Assembly (NCBI GenBank): GCA_948567375.1
Contig: OX419758.1
Location: 20,465,001-20,529,000, forward strand
Length of the DNA: 64,000 nt
Source of the DNA: Lunularia cruciata
Lineage: Eukaryota; Streptophyta; Marchantiopsida; Lunulariales; Lunulariaceae
Direction: 5' to 3'
Position 1 is the first letter of the stretch. Each line of letters opens with the position of its first letter. The notes beneath the pieces were generated by a model, which saw nothing but the letters and a program-made list of their open reading frames with translations, was not told where the DNA came from and did not search any database. The position numbers were made by a program, and so were the translations under genes. Of the stretch, positions 22,788 through 33,400 are shown in pieces.

Positions 22788-23180
22788 TTGATTAGTTCTA
22801 ATAAGATTGGAGGCTTGACCTATGCAAGTTTGCTTCATTTGCAAAGTATGAGATCTGATCATGGTTGTAGGATTTTGGTTGATTTTAAAAGTTCAAAGAA
22901 TTACATGTCCATACAATTAGCAAAAGAATTGAGTATTCCTATGAAGCCAATACTTCGAAGTAGATTGATGATGGTGAATAGCAGAAAGGGTTTTGCATTT
23001 TGTACCTCACATTCTATTACATTCAAGAATTGAAAGGAGTATTTGGAGTGTATATGAGGTTTGTAGTGGCACCTCATCACAATGATCTCATTTTAGGTTT
23101 ACCTTAGCTTGAATGTCATAAGGTTCAATTTGATTGGACCCAACAACAAATTCAAGTACACCACTAAGGTAAGAATTACC
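22788..23180 (+). pseudogene. C1 protease region
   Basis: An open stretch of 81 codons (22788-23033) holds ILVDFKSSKNYMS at about residues 30-43, where gypsy proteases have a DSGA(T)xNF active-site motif; here the site reads DFKSS, so it cannot be active. After a stop the frame continues to the segment that reads ILG-like in C2 (near 30490). Confidence 0.6.
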
Positions 23181-23913
23181 TATTAGGTTGTTTGACATCT
23201 TTGAGTAAGACTATCCAAGAATAATTAGTCCCAAGATGAGAATTTTATCAATAAAGTAGCCATAGAGCAAGCTTTGGAGAAAGATATTACTATTTTTGAG
23301 GTGTGGATCAAGCAAATTGCGCATGGAGAATTTAATGAGGACCAAAAGCCTCATCAAGCAATGTTTGATCAAATAGTTCAAGAGTTTGCAAATTTGTTTT
23401 TGGATGATCTGTCAAAGGGATTACCCTTTGATTGTGGTCTACCCTTCAAGATTAAGTTATTTCAAGAAATATGCCAATGAGTAGACCAATCTATCAGCTC
23501 TCACCAAAGGAGTTAGATGAGTTGGATGTTGTTTCATAGCTTGAAACAACACTGATGTAGTTGTTGGAGAAGGATTTCATACAACATAGTACATCTCTTG
23601 GGGAAACATTGGTACTATTTGTCCCAAAGAAGGATAAAGGAATTTGGTTTTGTATTGGTTAACATGGCCTCAATAAAAAAATAGTGATGAATGCATATCC
23701 CTTGACTTAAATTAATGATGTGCTAGATTAATTGAATGGAGCACAATACCTTTCAAACTTGGATCTCTAAAGCGGCTATTGGTAGATTCTTATTGATAGA
23801 GAGGATGTAAGATTGCCTTTTGCACAAGGTATGGACATTTTGAATGGAGAGTTCTACCTTTTGTGCTCACTAATGCTCGAATAGTTTTCATGGATTAGAT
23901 GCATCAAGTATTG

Positions 23914-24661
23914 GATGTTGTAGTACCAAGAGCTAGCCATATGATCTAGATGTGAAATTTGGTTTGGTAACATCTAGAATGATGTTATACATGATGGTTG
24001 AAATAGATCAGATAGAAGTATCACCAAAAGAGTACTTCTACTAATAGGGCAGAAACCAAAATAGACTTGAGAACCTTAGAACCAATAGCTAGACATATGA
24101 TTTAAAGGTGAAAATTGAGTTGGTAACATCTAGAAGGATGTTACACATGATGGACTAAACAGATCAGAAAGAGGTATCACCAAAAGTGGACTTCTATAAT
24201 AGAGTAGGAACCAAAATATACCTAAAATCTTTGAAGGCAATTTTGGAGACCTAAACGGATGAATTAGGACTTGAAAATGTGCAGATCCCCCCCCCTAACA
24301 GAGGAAAGTTTGGCCTTCCCTCCCCCTGCTTTTTCTTGTTGAGAGCTTTCCAATGGTACCTTACTCACGTGATTATGAGATTCCTATAGGAAGATTCCCT
24401 AAAAGATTCCATCTGGTCAAAGTTTGTTTGACCAACCAGATAGGACCTAGACCAGACATGTCACCCATCCAAGTAAGTAATCCAAGGGTGGAACTTGCTG
24501 ACATGTCATCTATCTGTGTCCCTAATCCTATGGTGGAGCTTCCTTAGCGAAGATCCTCTTTGTCTATATAATAAAGAGAAGGTGCTCCCTTGGGGCATCG
24601 ATTGTTTGAGTGTGCAATCTGTGTTTTCTCTCTTCTCTTGTCCTCGGAGTATTACAAATGT
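23914..24661 (+). mobile_element. solo LTR of family F nested in C1, with target duplication
   Basis: A 738-bp LTR (23919-24656) starts TGTAGTACC and ends GTATTACA, and is about 90% recognisable as the reverse complement of the LTR at 224-1019. The flanking five bases are GATGT (23914-23918) and AATGT (24657-24661), one mismatch. The uninterrupted C2 copy reads straight through the site (around 31296). No internal sequence is present, so it arose by LTR-LTR recombination. Confidence 0.92.
23925..24236 (+). repeat. two 156-bp direct repeats inside the solo LTR
   Basis: Positions 23925-24080 and 24081-24236 are related copies (each has ACCAA.AGCTAG.CATATGAT, GGTAACATCTAGAA and GTATCACCAAAAG). 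The same doubling is present in the minus-strand LTR (about 690-1013), so it is ancestral to the family and lies in U3, the promoter part. Confidence 0.8.
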
Positions 24662-25063
24662 ACTATTGGATCAATATATTGGTATTAGATGATACTTTAA
24701 TCTATAGCAAGATGGAGATACAATACGCAAATTGTGTGCAAGAAGTCCTAAGATGACTATGTCAATAGAAGTTTTATTGCAAGAAGTCAAGTGTACCTTT
24801 TGGTGGAAGGAATTTACCTTTTTGGGTCATAAGATCCCATTAGAGGGGATCAAGATAGAAGAGTCAAAAATTGAGGTCATTATTGATTGGCCTACTTTGA
24901 AGGGTATGATAGAAGTACAAGCACTTAATGGATTGGCAAGTTTTTACCAATGGCTCATCCACTAATATGCTTATGTGGCCATACCATTGACAACCTCTTG
25001 GAAAAGACCTCAAGCTTTTAGTGGACCACCAAAAACATAGAAGCATTATAGAAGCTAAAACAT

Positions 25064-25460
25064 ATGGTGTCTTCAAGACCTATTCTTCAACCATATGATC
25101 CTCAACTACCTTGTGTGGTTTATTTTGGTGCTTCTACCTTTGCCATTGGAGTTGTGTTGCAACAAGAATTTCCTGATGGATTACACCCCATTCCCTTTTG
25201 TGTCTTGTCAACTAAACACCATAGAAAGGAATTACTTTGCTCAAGATTTAGAATGCCTAGCAATGGTATATGCCACTAAGGTATAAAGGCATTATCTCTT
25301 GGAAAAACAAGTGATCATGCAAACAGATCACAAACCCTTGTTGCAAACATTACATTTGGAGCACATGAATAGTCTACATGATCAATGGGAGGAAAAAATA
25401 CAATTGTTTGACCTCAAACTTGAGTATAAACTCAATAGGTTCCGTTTAATCCCCAATACC
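25064..25460 (+). pseudogene. C1 RNase H
   Basis: Overlapping open stretches at 25064-25279 and 25095-25286 give RPILQPYDPQLPCVVYFGAS with the residue after VY being Phe in place of the first catalytic Asp, then AIGVVLQQE and a frameshift before the E-containing block near 25250. A TDHKPLLQ-like block is near 25325. Function would be removal of template RNA. Confidence 0.7.
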
Positions 25461-25689
25461 CTACCATGGTGACCTGATTTGAAGTCTTTTTGTCTCATCA
25501 CGGTGGCATTTACAACAATGTCAATCAACTCAAAAGTCCAAATCAAGTTCACCACTTTACAACAAGAACCCTTATTTCAGATGGTACATAGTCATCTTGT
25601 AGCACATGATAAAGAATATAATAATTTCTCCTTCAAGGAAGGCCTTCTATTTGTAAGGAATAGATCTATTTTCTAGCCAAGGGTGATCT

Positions 25690-26640
25690 ACAACTTATTT
25701 TCCTTCCAAAAGTCCATTACTTACCAATTTTTGGTCACATAGGTGTAGACAAGACCTTGGGTACCCTACAACACCAATTGTGGTGGTGCAACATGGCACA
25801 AGATGTTTGAGAGTTTGTATGAACTTGTGAGAGCTGCAATTGCAACAAGGCTAGCAATCAAAAACCGAGTGGACTCCTTCAACCACTTCCCATCCCATTT
25901 TCTCAATGGGAACATGTGAGCTTAAATCTCATCACATCCTTACCCAAGACAAAGCAAGGTCACACAACAATCATGGTGTTTGTCTATAAGTTAAGTAAGA
26001 AAATCTAATTGGCACCAACTTGTGATATAGAGGATGCTCCAACATTGACCCATCTACTTTGACAATGTCTTCAAGCATCATGGATACCTTGTTTATTCAT
26101 TTTTGACCATGATACTTGATTCACAATTGGGATGAATATCTTGCAATTGTTGAGTTTGCCTATAATAATTCTATATAGGTAAGCATCGGATTTCCTCCCT
26201 TCTTCCTTAATTTTGGCCAAGACCTACTTGTTCCAAATTCCCTTCTTATGCCTATTCCCTCTCATATCCCTCATACTTCCACCTTCTTGACCATAATATC
26301 TCACTCCCTACAACAAGCCAAATCTCATCTCCTTTTTGGTCAAAATCATCAAAAATAATTTGCATACTAACATCATTGTGATCACACCTTTCAACTTGGT
26401 AATAAGGTCATGCTTTCTTATAGTAACCTATCCATCCCATTTGAGATCCAAGTTCATAAACTTAATCCTAATTAGATAAGTCTATTTGATGTCACCCAAA
26501 TTATTTCTCCAATTGCTTATTGATTTGTCTTGCCTTGCCATATGAGAATCCACCTTGTCCTTCATGTTTCCAAGTCGAAATCCTTTGCTTCTAATCCATC
26601 TTTCTTTTCCTCTCATATCTAACCCCCTCTTCCTCTCGTC
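25690..26640 (+). pseudogene. C1 integrase
   Basis: Blocks in order: a His-rich zinc region near 25730 (FGHIGVDKTL in one frame), a Cys pair (CESCN, near 25830), then PLPIPFSQWEHV (about 25885) and an LPKTKQGHTTIMVFVYKLSK block (about 25945), the start of the integrase core. The second Asp block reads FDHDT (about 26105). Later parts are shifted and stopped. The C-terminal linker leads in frame to the chromodomain. Confidence 0.7.
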
Positions 26641-26658
26641 CTCATCAGTGATCATAAG

Positions 26659-26778
26659 GAGTATGAAGTTGATCATATCCTTGCATGTCATCATATTCAA
26701 CATGGACACCAACAACATATTGAGTATAAAGTCCTTTGGAAAGTGTACCCACTTCATGATACCACTTAAGAACCTCTT
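26659..26778 (+). other. chromodomain at the C1 integrase C-terminus
   Basis: In one frame: EYEVDHILACH, then IEYKVLWKVYP, then DTT and EPL. This is the chromodomain pattern (EYEVE.IL; Y.VKWKGY; .TWEP). The Trp of TWEP is a TAA stop, and the Gly of the WKGY motif is Val. It marks C1 as a chromovirus; such domains direct integration to methylated-histone chromatin. Confidence 0.8.
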
Positions 26779-26869
26779 AAGAGTTAAAGTAAATAAAGAG
26801 TAAATAACCGTCTAAGAGTTTGAAGTTTCCATGGTGATGAAGATATCACCAACTAGTATTGGGGGAATA

Positions 26870-27391
26870 TATAACAATATGTAGTTTAAAGATGAGTTAT
26901 TTGACACTAACAAAGTAGCAAATATAGTAGATCAACATAGACTAAATTAGCAAAGAATTATAAAAAGATTCTAGAAGTATCTAAGAAGCTACTTGGTACC
27001 TTCCAAATATTGGATAATATGCATACCAAGTAGATTACTTTTGGAAGAAAAATTATTGGGAAGCTCTTAAATAGTTTAGCTTGCATACAAAGTAGGTAGC
27101 TTTTAGAAAAAAATTTCTTGGGAAACTTCCCAATCAGTTTAGCTTACATGCCAAGTAGGCAACTTCTAAAAATAACCTTCTTAAGAAGCTTTCCGGTTAG
27201 CTTGGCTTGCACTCTAAGAAGATAGCTTTTATGAAACTTCTTGAGAAGCTTCTAAAGAGCCTTGTATATTCCCTATAAATACCAAAACCCAAGCTCATGC
27301 TAGGTATTTAGAGTTTCCTTCTTTCAAGAGATGCAATGTGATCTTTCACTTTGATATTCCATTCTCCTATTTCTCTCCTTTGTCTTTTATA
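26870..27391 (+). mobile_element. 3' LTR of C1
   Basis: It follows a G-run polypurine tract (26861-26867). It starts TATAACAATATG (TG changed to TA) and ends CTTTTATA (from TACA). It keeps the repeat-built U3 and the CTATAAATA box at 27273-27281. It is 522 bp, with small deletions relative to the 5' LTR. Confidence 0.88.
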
Positions 27392-27396
27392 TTTGA

Positions 27397-28509
27397 GTTT
27401 AGAAATGAACCTCTTGTGCCAATTAAAGTAGTAAAACTACAAACTAACAAACACACCATCATCTCATCTAACACTCATGTCCAAAATAATTTTAAATCTT
27501 GTTTATTAATATACAAAGTACTAATTTTTGTTTGCACCATTAAACCAAAACCATGGATAGGTTCAAACTATGCAAACCACACACAAGTGGATACCACTAA
27601 CCCAAAACTTGGTTTGCATGTATAGGTTCAAACTATGCAAGCCACACACAAGTTTGTGTGGTATGTGCTGTTTGCACTGTCCACATTCCACCTGTTTATG
27701 TGTAAGGATATTCTACACTATCCATCTTAAAGTTGATTAGAACAATATAAAGCTCTACATATTTTCACATCAATAGTGTCCATCAAATCTCAATGGGTAA
27801 AAAATTAATATTGCAAGTTTGAAAAAGAAGTATATAAACAAGAAAAGTATATAAATTATGAAAAAATGGAAATATGTGGAAATATGTGTATTACCACATA
27901 TAAAAGTACTAAAGGCTAGGCCTAAGGTCTACTATACATATCTCTCTATGCTATCATGTAATTGCCAATATAAGGTAGGTCTAATAAAAGAAGGACTATA
28001 ACATCACATCTATCTCCTCTCTTGAGCATGCATTAGAAGCTCATTAAATGCTTGCCCTAAAAGCTCGTAAGGGTCCAAACTACAATCCCTCAATCTCCTA
28101 TTGGTCCAGTCTTCCTCTAGGAACCTAATGGCTAGAGCTATGGAAGCCCTAAATCTATCTAGAGGTGATACAAGGAGTTGAAATAATGAAGTGTACAAAG
28201 TACTAAGGGTATCCCTTGGTGAAAATGATGGAGTATTTATAGCTCTATGATATGATCTATTTCCTATGATAAGGAAGAGTTCATGCAATAAGGAAGAGCT
28301 TTGCTATCCAAAAATAATATATCTTGGATAGATAAACCTAATGAGGTAAAAATACTATATGATCTAACCAAAAAATCTCTAAATTAATCAAAACATCTAT
28401 TTGTCTTAGCAAGGCATGCCATCAAACATGAATTGGTGTGAACTCTTGCTGATAGGTGACCAATCTCCCACATAGAATGCAATAAGACCTCCATATCCTG
28501 CTTTGGACC
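27397..28509. other. spacer between C1 and C2
   Basis: AT-rich. It holds a tandem repeat of about 32 bp at 27557 and 27622 (shared ATAGGTTCAAACTATGCAA), with a 7-bp inverted repeat (CCACACA/TGTGTGG) at 27641-27660. A minus-strand open frame at 28288-28010 (92 codons) gives a soluble, Leu/Arg-rich peptide of unknown family ending in HAQERR; it could be a remnant exon or transposon piece. Confidence 0.4.
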
Positions 28510-28514
28510 ACTAG

Positions 28515-29009
28515 TGTAACAACATGGAGTTTATAGATGAGTTAGTCAAGACTAATGAAGTGGCAAATGAGCCAAATTAGCAAAGAGTTATAAAAGTATT
28601 CTAGAAGTACCTAAGAAGCTTCTTGGTACCTTCCAAATATTGGGTAATGTGTACGACAAGTGGTAATTTCTAGGAGGAAGCTTCTTGGCTAGCTTAGCTT
28701 GCACTTAAAGTAGATGGTTCTTAAAAGGAAACTTCTTAGAAAGTTTCACAACTAGCTTAGCTTTCATACCAAGTAGGCAGTTTTTATAAGAAAGCTTCTC
28801 AAGAAGCTTCCTAATTAAGTTAAACTGCACTTTAAGAAGGTGGCTGGTAGAAAGCTTCATGAGAAGCTTCTCAAGAGCCTTGTATATTCTCTATAAATAC
28901 TAAAGCCCAAGTGCATATTAAGTACTCAAATTTTACCTCATTCAAGAGTCCTTATATAATCTTTCACTTTGGTCTTCCATTTTTCTATTTCTCTCCTTGG
29001 TCTTTTACA
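28515..29009 (+). mobile_element. 5' LTR of C2
   Basis: It starts TGTAACAACATGG, the best-preserved start in the family, and ends CTTTTACA. It has the CTATAAATA box at 28891-28899 and the same repeat-built U3 with fewer repeat units than C1. Confidence 0.9.
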
Positions 29010-29059
29010 TTGGTATCAGAGTAGGAATGGGATGGATGGAATTTATGGACCACCAAATC

Positions 29060-30130
29060 CATTTTGCCCAAACCATTAGGATTTTTGTGTCCATGTACTA
29101 CCCAAACATCATTTCACACTTTGGGTAATTTTTTTTGAATGCAATCACCTTGTCCAATGAACCCTCAATACTTCCAATTGTAATTTACAAAGAACAGTGG
29201 ACATGTTGTATCTATGTGTTAACTTAGATAATTTGATACAATAGTAGCTATGGTGGCAATGCTTGAAGGTATCATTACTATGCAGTAACAAATCAAGTAC
29301 CTTACTCTATTGTTGGAAACAAGAGACCATCAACCATAAGAGCATGTAGAGAGAGCACCATTTTGAGAAAGAGAAGAGTGAATATGATTTCCAAAGCCCA
29401 AGGTATTTGAAGGCAAGAATCTCCTAGACACAATGGGGAATTTTGTGTTTGATTTTGAATGTTATTTTGTAGTTACAAATCTTTAAAATGAACAAAGATA
29501 GATTCTCTTATCTTCAAGCCAATTGGATGGGTGGCAAAACTGTAGTAGTGATCCCGAGTGGAGCAAGTTGAACAACAATTTGTTGTGCCAATCTTGACAT
29601 AGGAAGAATTCAAGGGTGAAATAACTAGGAGATTCTAAGCTATAAATGATGCATGAGCCGCACAAGATATATTGGCAAAATTGAAGTAGATTGGTTTTGT
29701 GAGAAGTTATATCATTCAAATCCAAAACACTATAATCCAAATTCCAAATATACTAGAAGGTGAAGCTATGGATCCATTTATGAGGGGCTTGAAGTCATAC
29801 ATCCAAATTAGGACTGACCATATAAGAGCTCAAACACTTTGAGGAAACATTGTAGTTGGTTGAGTGCTTTGATTCCTTGGTTGTGACAACTTCATCTTGA
29901 CCTCAACCTTCATAGAACATACCAACACATTCCACACAATTGGAAGAGCCAACACCAATGGAGACTGATGTTGTCCAATAAGGCCCCCTTGGCATTTTAG
30001 ATAGAGAAAGACTATGACAAAATGGTGGTTACTTTTATTATTGCCAAATTGTACATTACATTGTTGAATGTATACTCAAGAATGGACAACCTTGAAAAAT
30101 TGCTCAAATGGAGATTTTAGAGTGTGATGA
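29060..30130 (+). pseudogene. C2 gag
   Basis: It aligns with the C1 gag region throughout (for example 29483-29530 with 22103-22150). The zinc knuckle near 30030 has lost its first Cys (TAC for TGC) as well as other positions. Many stops; no usable frame. Confidence 0.6.
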
Positions 30131-30264
30131 TTAAAGAAACAAAGAATCTCAATATGAGAGTTCAAGCTACCTATTGGTAACTTAATTAGTTTCAATAGGA
30201 TTGAAGACTCAATATATGCAAGTTTTCCTTGATCTATTGCACTTGCAAAGTATGATATATAATC

Positions 30265-30501
30265 ATGGTTCTAAGATTTTGGTTAATTTTAGAGGATTGC
30301 ATGACCATGCAATTAACAAAGGAATTAGATATTCTTATCAAGCTAGTAATTGGAAGTAGATTGATGATGGTGGATGGTAGAGTAGGTTATGAATTTTGTA
30401 CCTCATATCATGTTACCTTCAAGATTGAGAAAGAGTATTTGGAGTGTATGAGGTTTGTAGTGGCACCTCTACACTATGATGTAATTCTAGGTTTATCTTA
30501 G
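30265..30501 (+). pseudogene. C2 protease
   Basis: A 78-codon open stretch that runs further than in C1 and ends in HYDVILGLS, the ILG block that closes gypsy proteases. The active-site DSG motif is not present. Confidence 0.6.
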
Positions 30502-30879
30502 CTTGACTATCATAAGGTTCAATTTAAATGGACCTGACAATTAATTCAAGTACAATACCAAGGTAAGAATTATCAATTAGGTTATTGAACATCTTTGAGT
30601 AAGACACCTAAGAATAGTTAGTCCCAAGATGAAAATTTTGTTAGTAAAGCAGCCATAGAGCAAGCTTTGGAGGAAGATATTTCTACTTTTGCAATGTGAA
30701 TCAAACCAATTGTGCATGGAGAATCTGATGAGGGCTAAAAGACTCATGTAGCAATGGTTGATAAGATACTTTAGGAGTTTATAAATGTTTTTTTGGATGA
30801 TCTGCCAAAGGGATTACCCACCACTTGTGGTATACCCTTCATGATAAAATTATTGCCAAGAAGTACTCCAATGAGTAGA

Positions 30880-32090
30880 CCAATCTATCAGCTCTCACCA
30901 AAGGAGTTAGAAGAGTTTCAAATAACATTGATGAAGTTGTTGGAGAAGTATTTCATATGACATAGTACATCTCTTTGGGAGCATCGGTATTATTTGTCCT
31001 AAAGAAGGATATAAGACTTTGCTTCTATATTAATTACCATGGACTCAATAAATCTTGTTGTGAAGTATGCATATCTTTTGCTTTGAATTAATGACTTGTT
31101 AGATCAATTGAGTGGATTACAATACTTCTCCAAGTTGGATATTTGAAATGGCTATTGGCAAATTGTCATCAATAAAGAATATTTGCAAAAGACTACCTTT
31201 TGCACAAGGTATGGGCATTTTGAATGGAGAGTTTTACCTTTTGGGTTCACTAATGCTCCAAAAATCTTCATGGGTCAGATGCATAGGGTGTTGGATGAGC
31301 TATTGGATCAATACATGGTGGTGTTCTTGGATGATATTTTAATCTATAGCAAGATGGAGAAAAAACATACAAATTACATGCAAGAAGTCCTAAGATGCAT
31401 ACGCCAATGGAATTTTATCTACAAAAAGTCAAATTTTACCTTTTGCAAAAAGGAAGGTATCTTCTTGGGTCATAAGGTCTCATCAGGGGGGATCAAGATG
31501 GAAGAGGAGAAAATTAGGGCCATTACTAATTGGCTTAATTCAAAAGGATACCACATAAGTGTGGACATTTAATAGATTGACAATCTTTTACCTACAATTC
31601 ATCCACTATTATGCTCATGTGGTCATACCATTGACTAATATTTTGGGCAAGACCTCAAGCTTTCAATGAACCACCAAGCATGAAGAAGCATTCAAGAAGC
31701 TAAAGCATACAATGTCCTCAAGACCCATTCTTCAAGAAGTTAAATTATATGGTGTCTTCAAGACCAATTCTTCAACCATACTATCCTCAACTACCTTGTG
31801 TTCTTGATTTTAATACTTCTAAATTTGACATTGGAGCTATGTTGTTGTAAGAATTTCCAAATTGGTTACATCCCATTGCCTTTGTGTCTCACCAACTAAA
31901 CCCATAGAAAGGAATTATTCTGCTTGAGATTGAGAACAACTAACAATGCTATATAATACCAAGGTATGGAGAAATTATCTCTTGGGTAAACAAGTGATCA
32001 TGTAAATTGATCACAAACCTTTGTTGTAGATATTACATTTGAAGCACATGAAGAGTCAAAGTCATCAATGGGAGGAATAATTATAGTTGT
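30880..32090 (+). pseudogene. C2 reverse transcriptase and RNase H
   Basis: RPIYQLSPKELEE (about 30881) opens it. The clearest part is the 129-codon frame 31183-31572: RVLPFGFTNAPKIF (about 31230), catalytic FLDD at 31324-31335, and FLGHKVSSGGIK near 31460. RNase H (31770-32090) is frameshifted. It is the least damaged reverse transcriptase in the window and shows what C1 had before the solo-LTR insertion. Confidence 0.8.
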
Positions 32091-32331
32091 TTGACATCAA
32101 ACTTGAATACAAACCTAGTAATTTCCATATCATCCCCAATGTCCTATCATGAAGACATGATTTGAAGACTCTTCTTGAATCTCTCATCATGGTAAAAGTT
32201 ATGAAAATGTCAATCCCCTTCATGATGTTATTTAGAAGTCTCTTTCTCATCTCTACAATGCCTAAATAGCCATCTAGGAGTTTGAAGCTTCCATGATGAG
32301 CAGGATATCATCAACTAATCGTGTGAGAATA

Positions 32332-32783
32332 TATAAAAATATGGAGTTTACAAAATGAATTAGTCTAGACTAAAAAAATAGCAAAATAGGTCAAATTAGC
32401 CAAGAATGATAAGAATATTCTAAAAGCATCTAGGAAGCTTCTGATACTTGGATACCATACTTGATACTTGGAAGGTACCTTCCAAGTATCAAGTAATGTG
32501 TATGACAAGTGGTCACTTCTAGGAGGAAGCTTCTTGGGAAGCTTCATGGCTAGCTTAACTTGCATGTCAAGTAAATAGCATCTAGAAAGAAGCTTCCTAG
32601 TTGACTTAGCCTACACTCTAAGAAGGTGGCTTGTAGGAAGCTTCTCAAGAGCCTTATATGTTCCTTATAAATACCAAAGTCCAAGCTCATGCTATGCATT
32701 TGGATTTTCTTTCATTCAAGAGTCCCAATATGATCCCTCACTCTGGTCTTCCATGCTCCTATTTATTTTCTTGGTCTTTTATA
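32332..32783 (+). mobile_element. 3' LTR of C2
   Basis: It starts TATAAAAATATGGAG (TG to TA, as in C1's 3' LTR) and ends CTTTTATA. It is shorter than the 5' LTR, and a small local duplication of GATACTTGGA phrases lies near 32440-32480. Confidence 0.85.
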
Positions 32784-32788
32784 ACTGG

Positions 32789-33400
32789 TCCATATGATCA
32801 CCTCAAAGAGTGTGATACAATACTCCAAAAACTCTCTTATGTTAAGCAATAGAATATAACATGAAGTACTATTCATGGTAAAATAGCACCATCTCTGTCT
32901 CATGGTCTTGGAACACCACTCCAAGAAATGAGGATTTACAAGGATCTCTCACAATTGCTATCTAACTCAAATCTAACACTAGAATCTTCCTCCTTAAATT
33001 TATATGGAAAATGATACAAGGAATTAATAATCTAGATAAACTCATCTGCTCTCTCAAACAAGCGAATATCTATACCTCATCACTCAAAGATGCCTTTTGC
33101 TCCTAAAGCCACAAGCACTTGTGGTAAGTACCCCAAAATCTCAAAGGGAGTGCAATATCATCCATGGTGCAAGGTCTCCAAGATATAATATCTTCTCCCA
33201 AATGCAAAGAAGGCTCCTCTCTTAGGCCACCTACAAGATTCAACCAAGTTTGACTATATCAAGTGGCTTGGAAAGATGATGCTCTCCCATCTGATGGAGT
33301 AGTAGTCTCTCTAGCATGATGCACTTTGGATGAAGAACCCAAAGTCTATGGTGGTGGTGGTTCTGTAGTAGGAGCTCTCTCTATGGTAGGATCTCTCAAT
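32789..33400. other. repeat-like sequence, no recognised gene
   Basis: No open frame above 65 codons and no motif. The minus strand may continue the C-terminal part of the relic at 33400-35080, but the frame cannot be followed with confidence. Confidence 0.35.

Larger units (their letters stand above)
23274..25050 (+). pseudogene. C1 reverse transcriptase, split by a solo LTR
   Basis: The open stretch at 23274-23480 is the linker before reverse transcriptase, then RPIYQLSPKELDE (about 23488). Palm blocks follow up to a WIRCIKYWM-like end at 23913. The frame resumes after the nested LTR at 24662 with the catalytic VLDD at 24682-24693, then FLGHK-like at about 24820. Compared with C2 (LDD at 31327-31335, no insert) the join is exact apart from the target duplication. 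Many stops. Confidence 0.8.
21029..27396 (+). mobile_element. complete-structure chromovirus-like Ty3/gypsy element C1
   Basis: Both LTRs (21034-21596 and 26870-27391) are flanked by the same five bases, TTTGA (21029-21033 and 27392-27396), a perfect target-site duplication. A Met-tRNA primer site follows the 5' LTR and a G-run polypurine tract precedes the 3' LTR. The interior carries gag with CCHC knuckle, protease, reverse transcriptase, RNase H, integrase and a chromodomain, all with stops. A solo LTR (23919-24656) is nested in the reverse transcriptase. LTR divergence (many differences, TG to TA at the 3' LTR start) says it is old. Confidence 0.9.
28510..32788 (+). mobile_element. Ty3/gypsy element C2, same family, integrase deleted
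   Basis: LTRs at 28515-29009 and 32332-32783 are flanked by ACTAG (28510-28514) and ACTGG (32784-32788), a target duplication with one change. Primer site TGGTATCAGAG at 29011-29021. The interior (3.3 kb) runs gag, protease, reverse transcriptase and RNase H, and then passes directly to the 3' end: the integrase and chromodomain region of C1 (about 25.7-26.8 kb) has no counterpart. All frames are broken. Confidence 0.88.
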
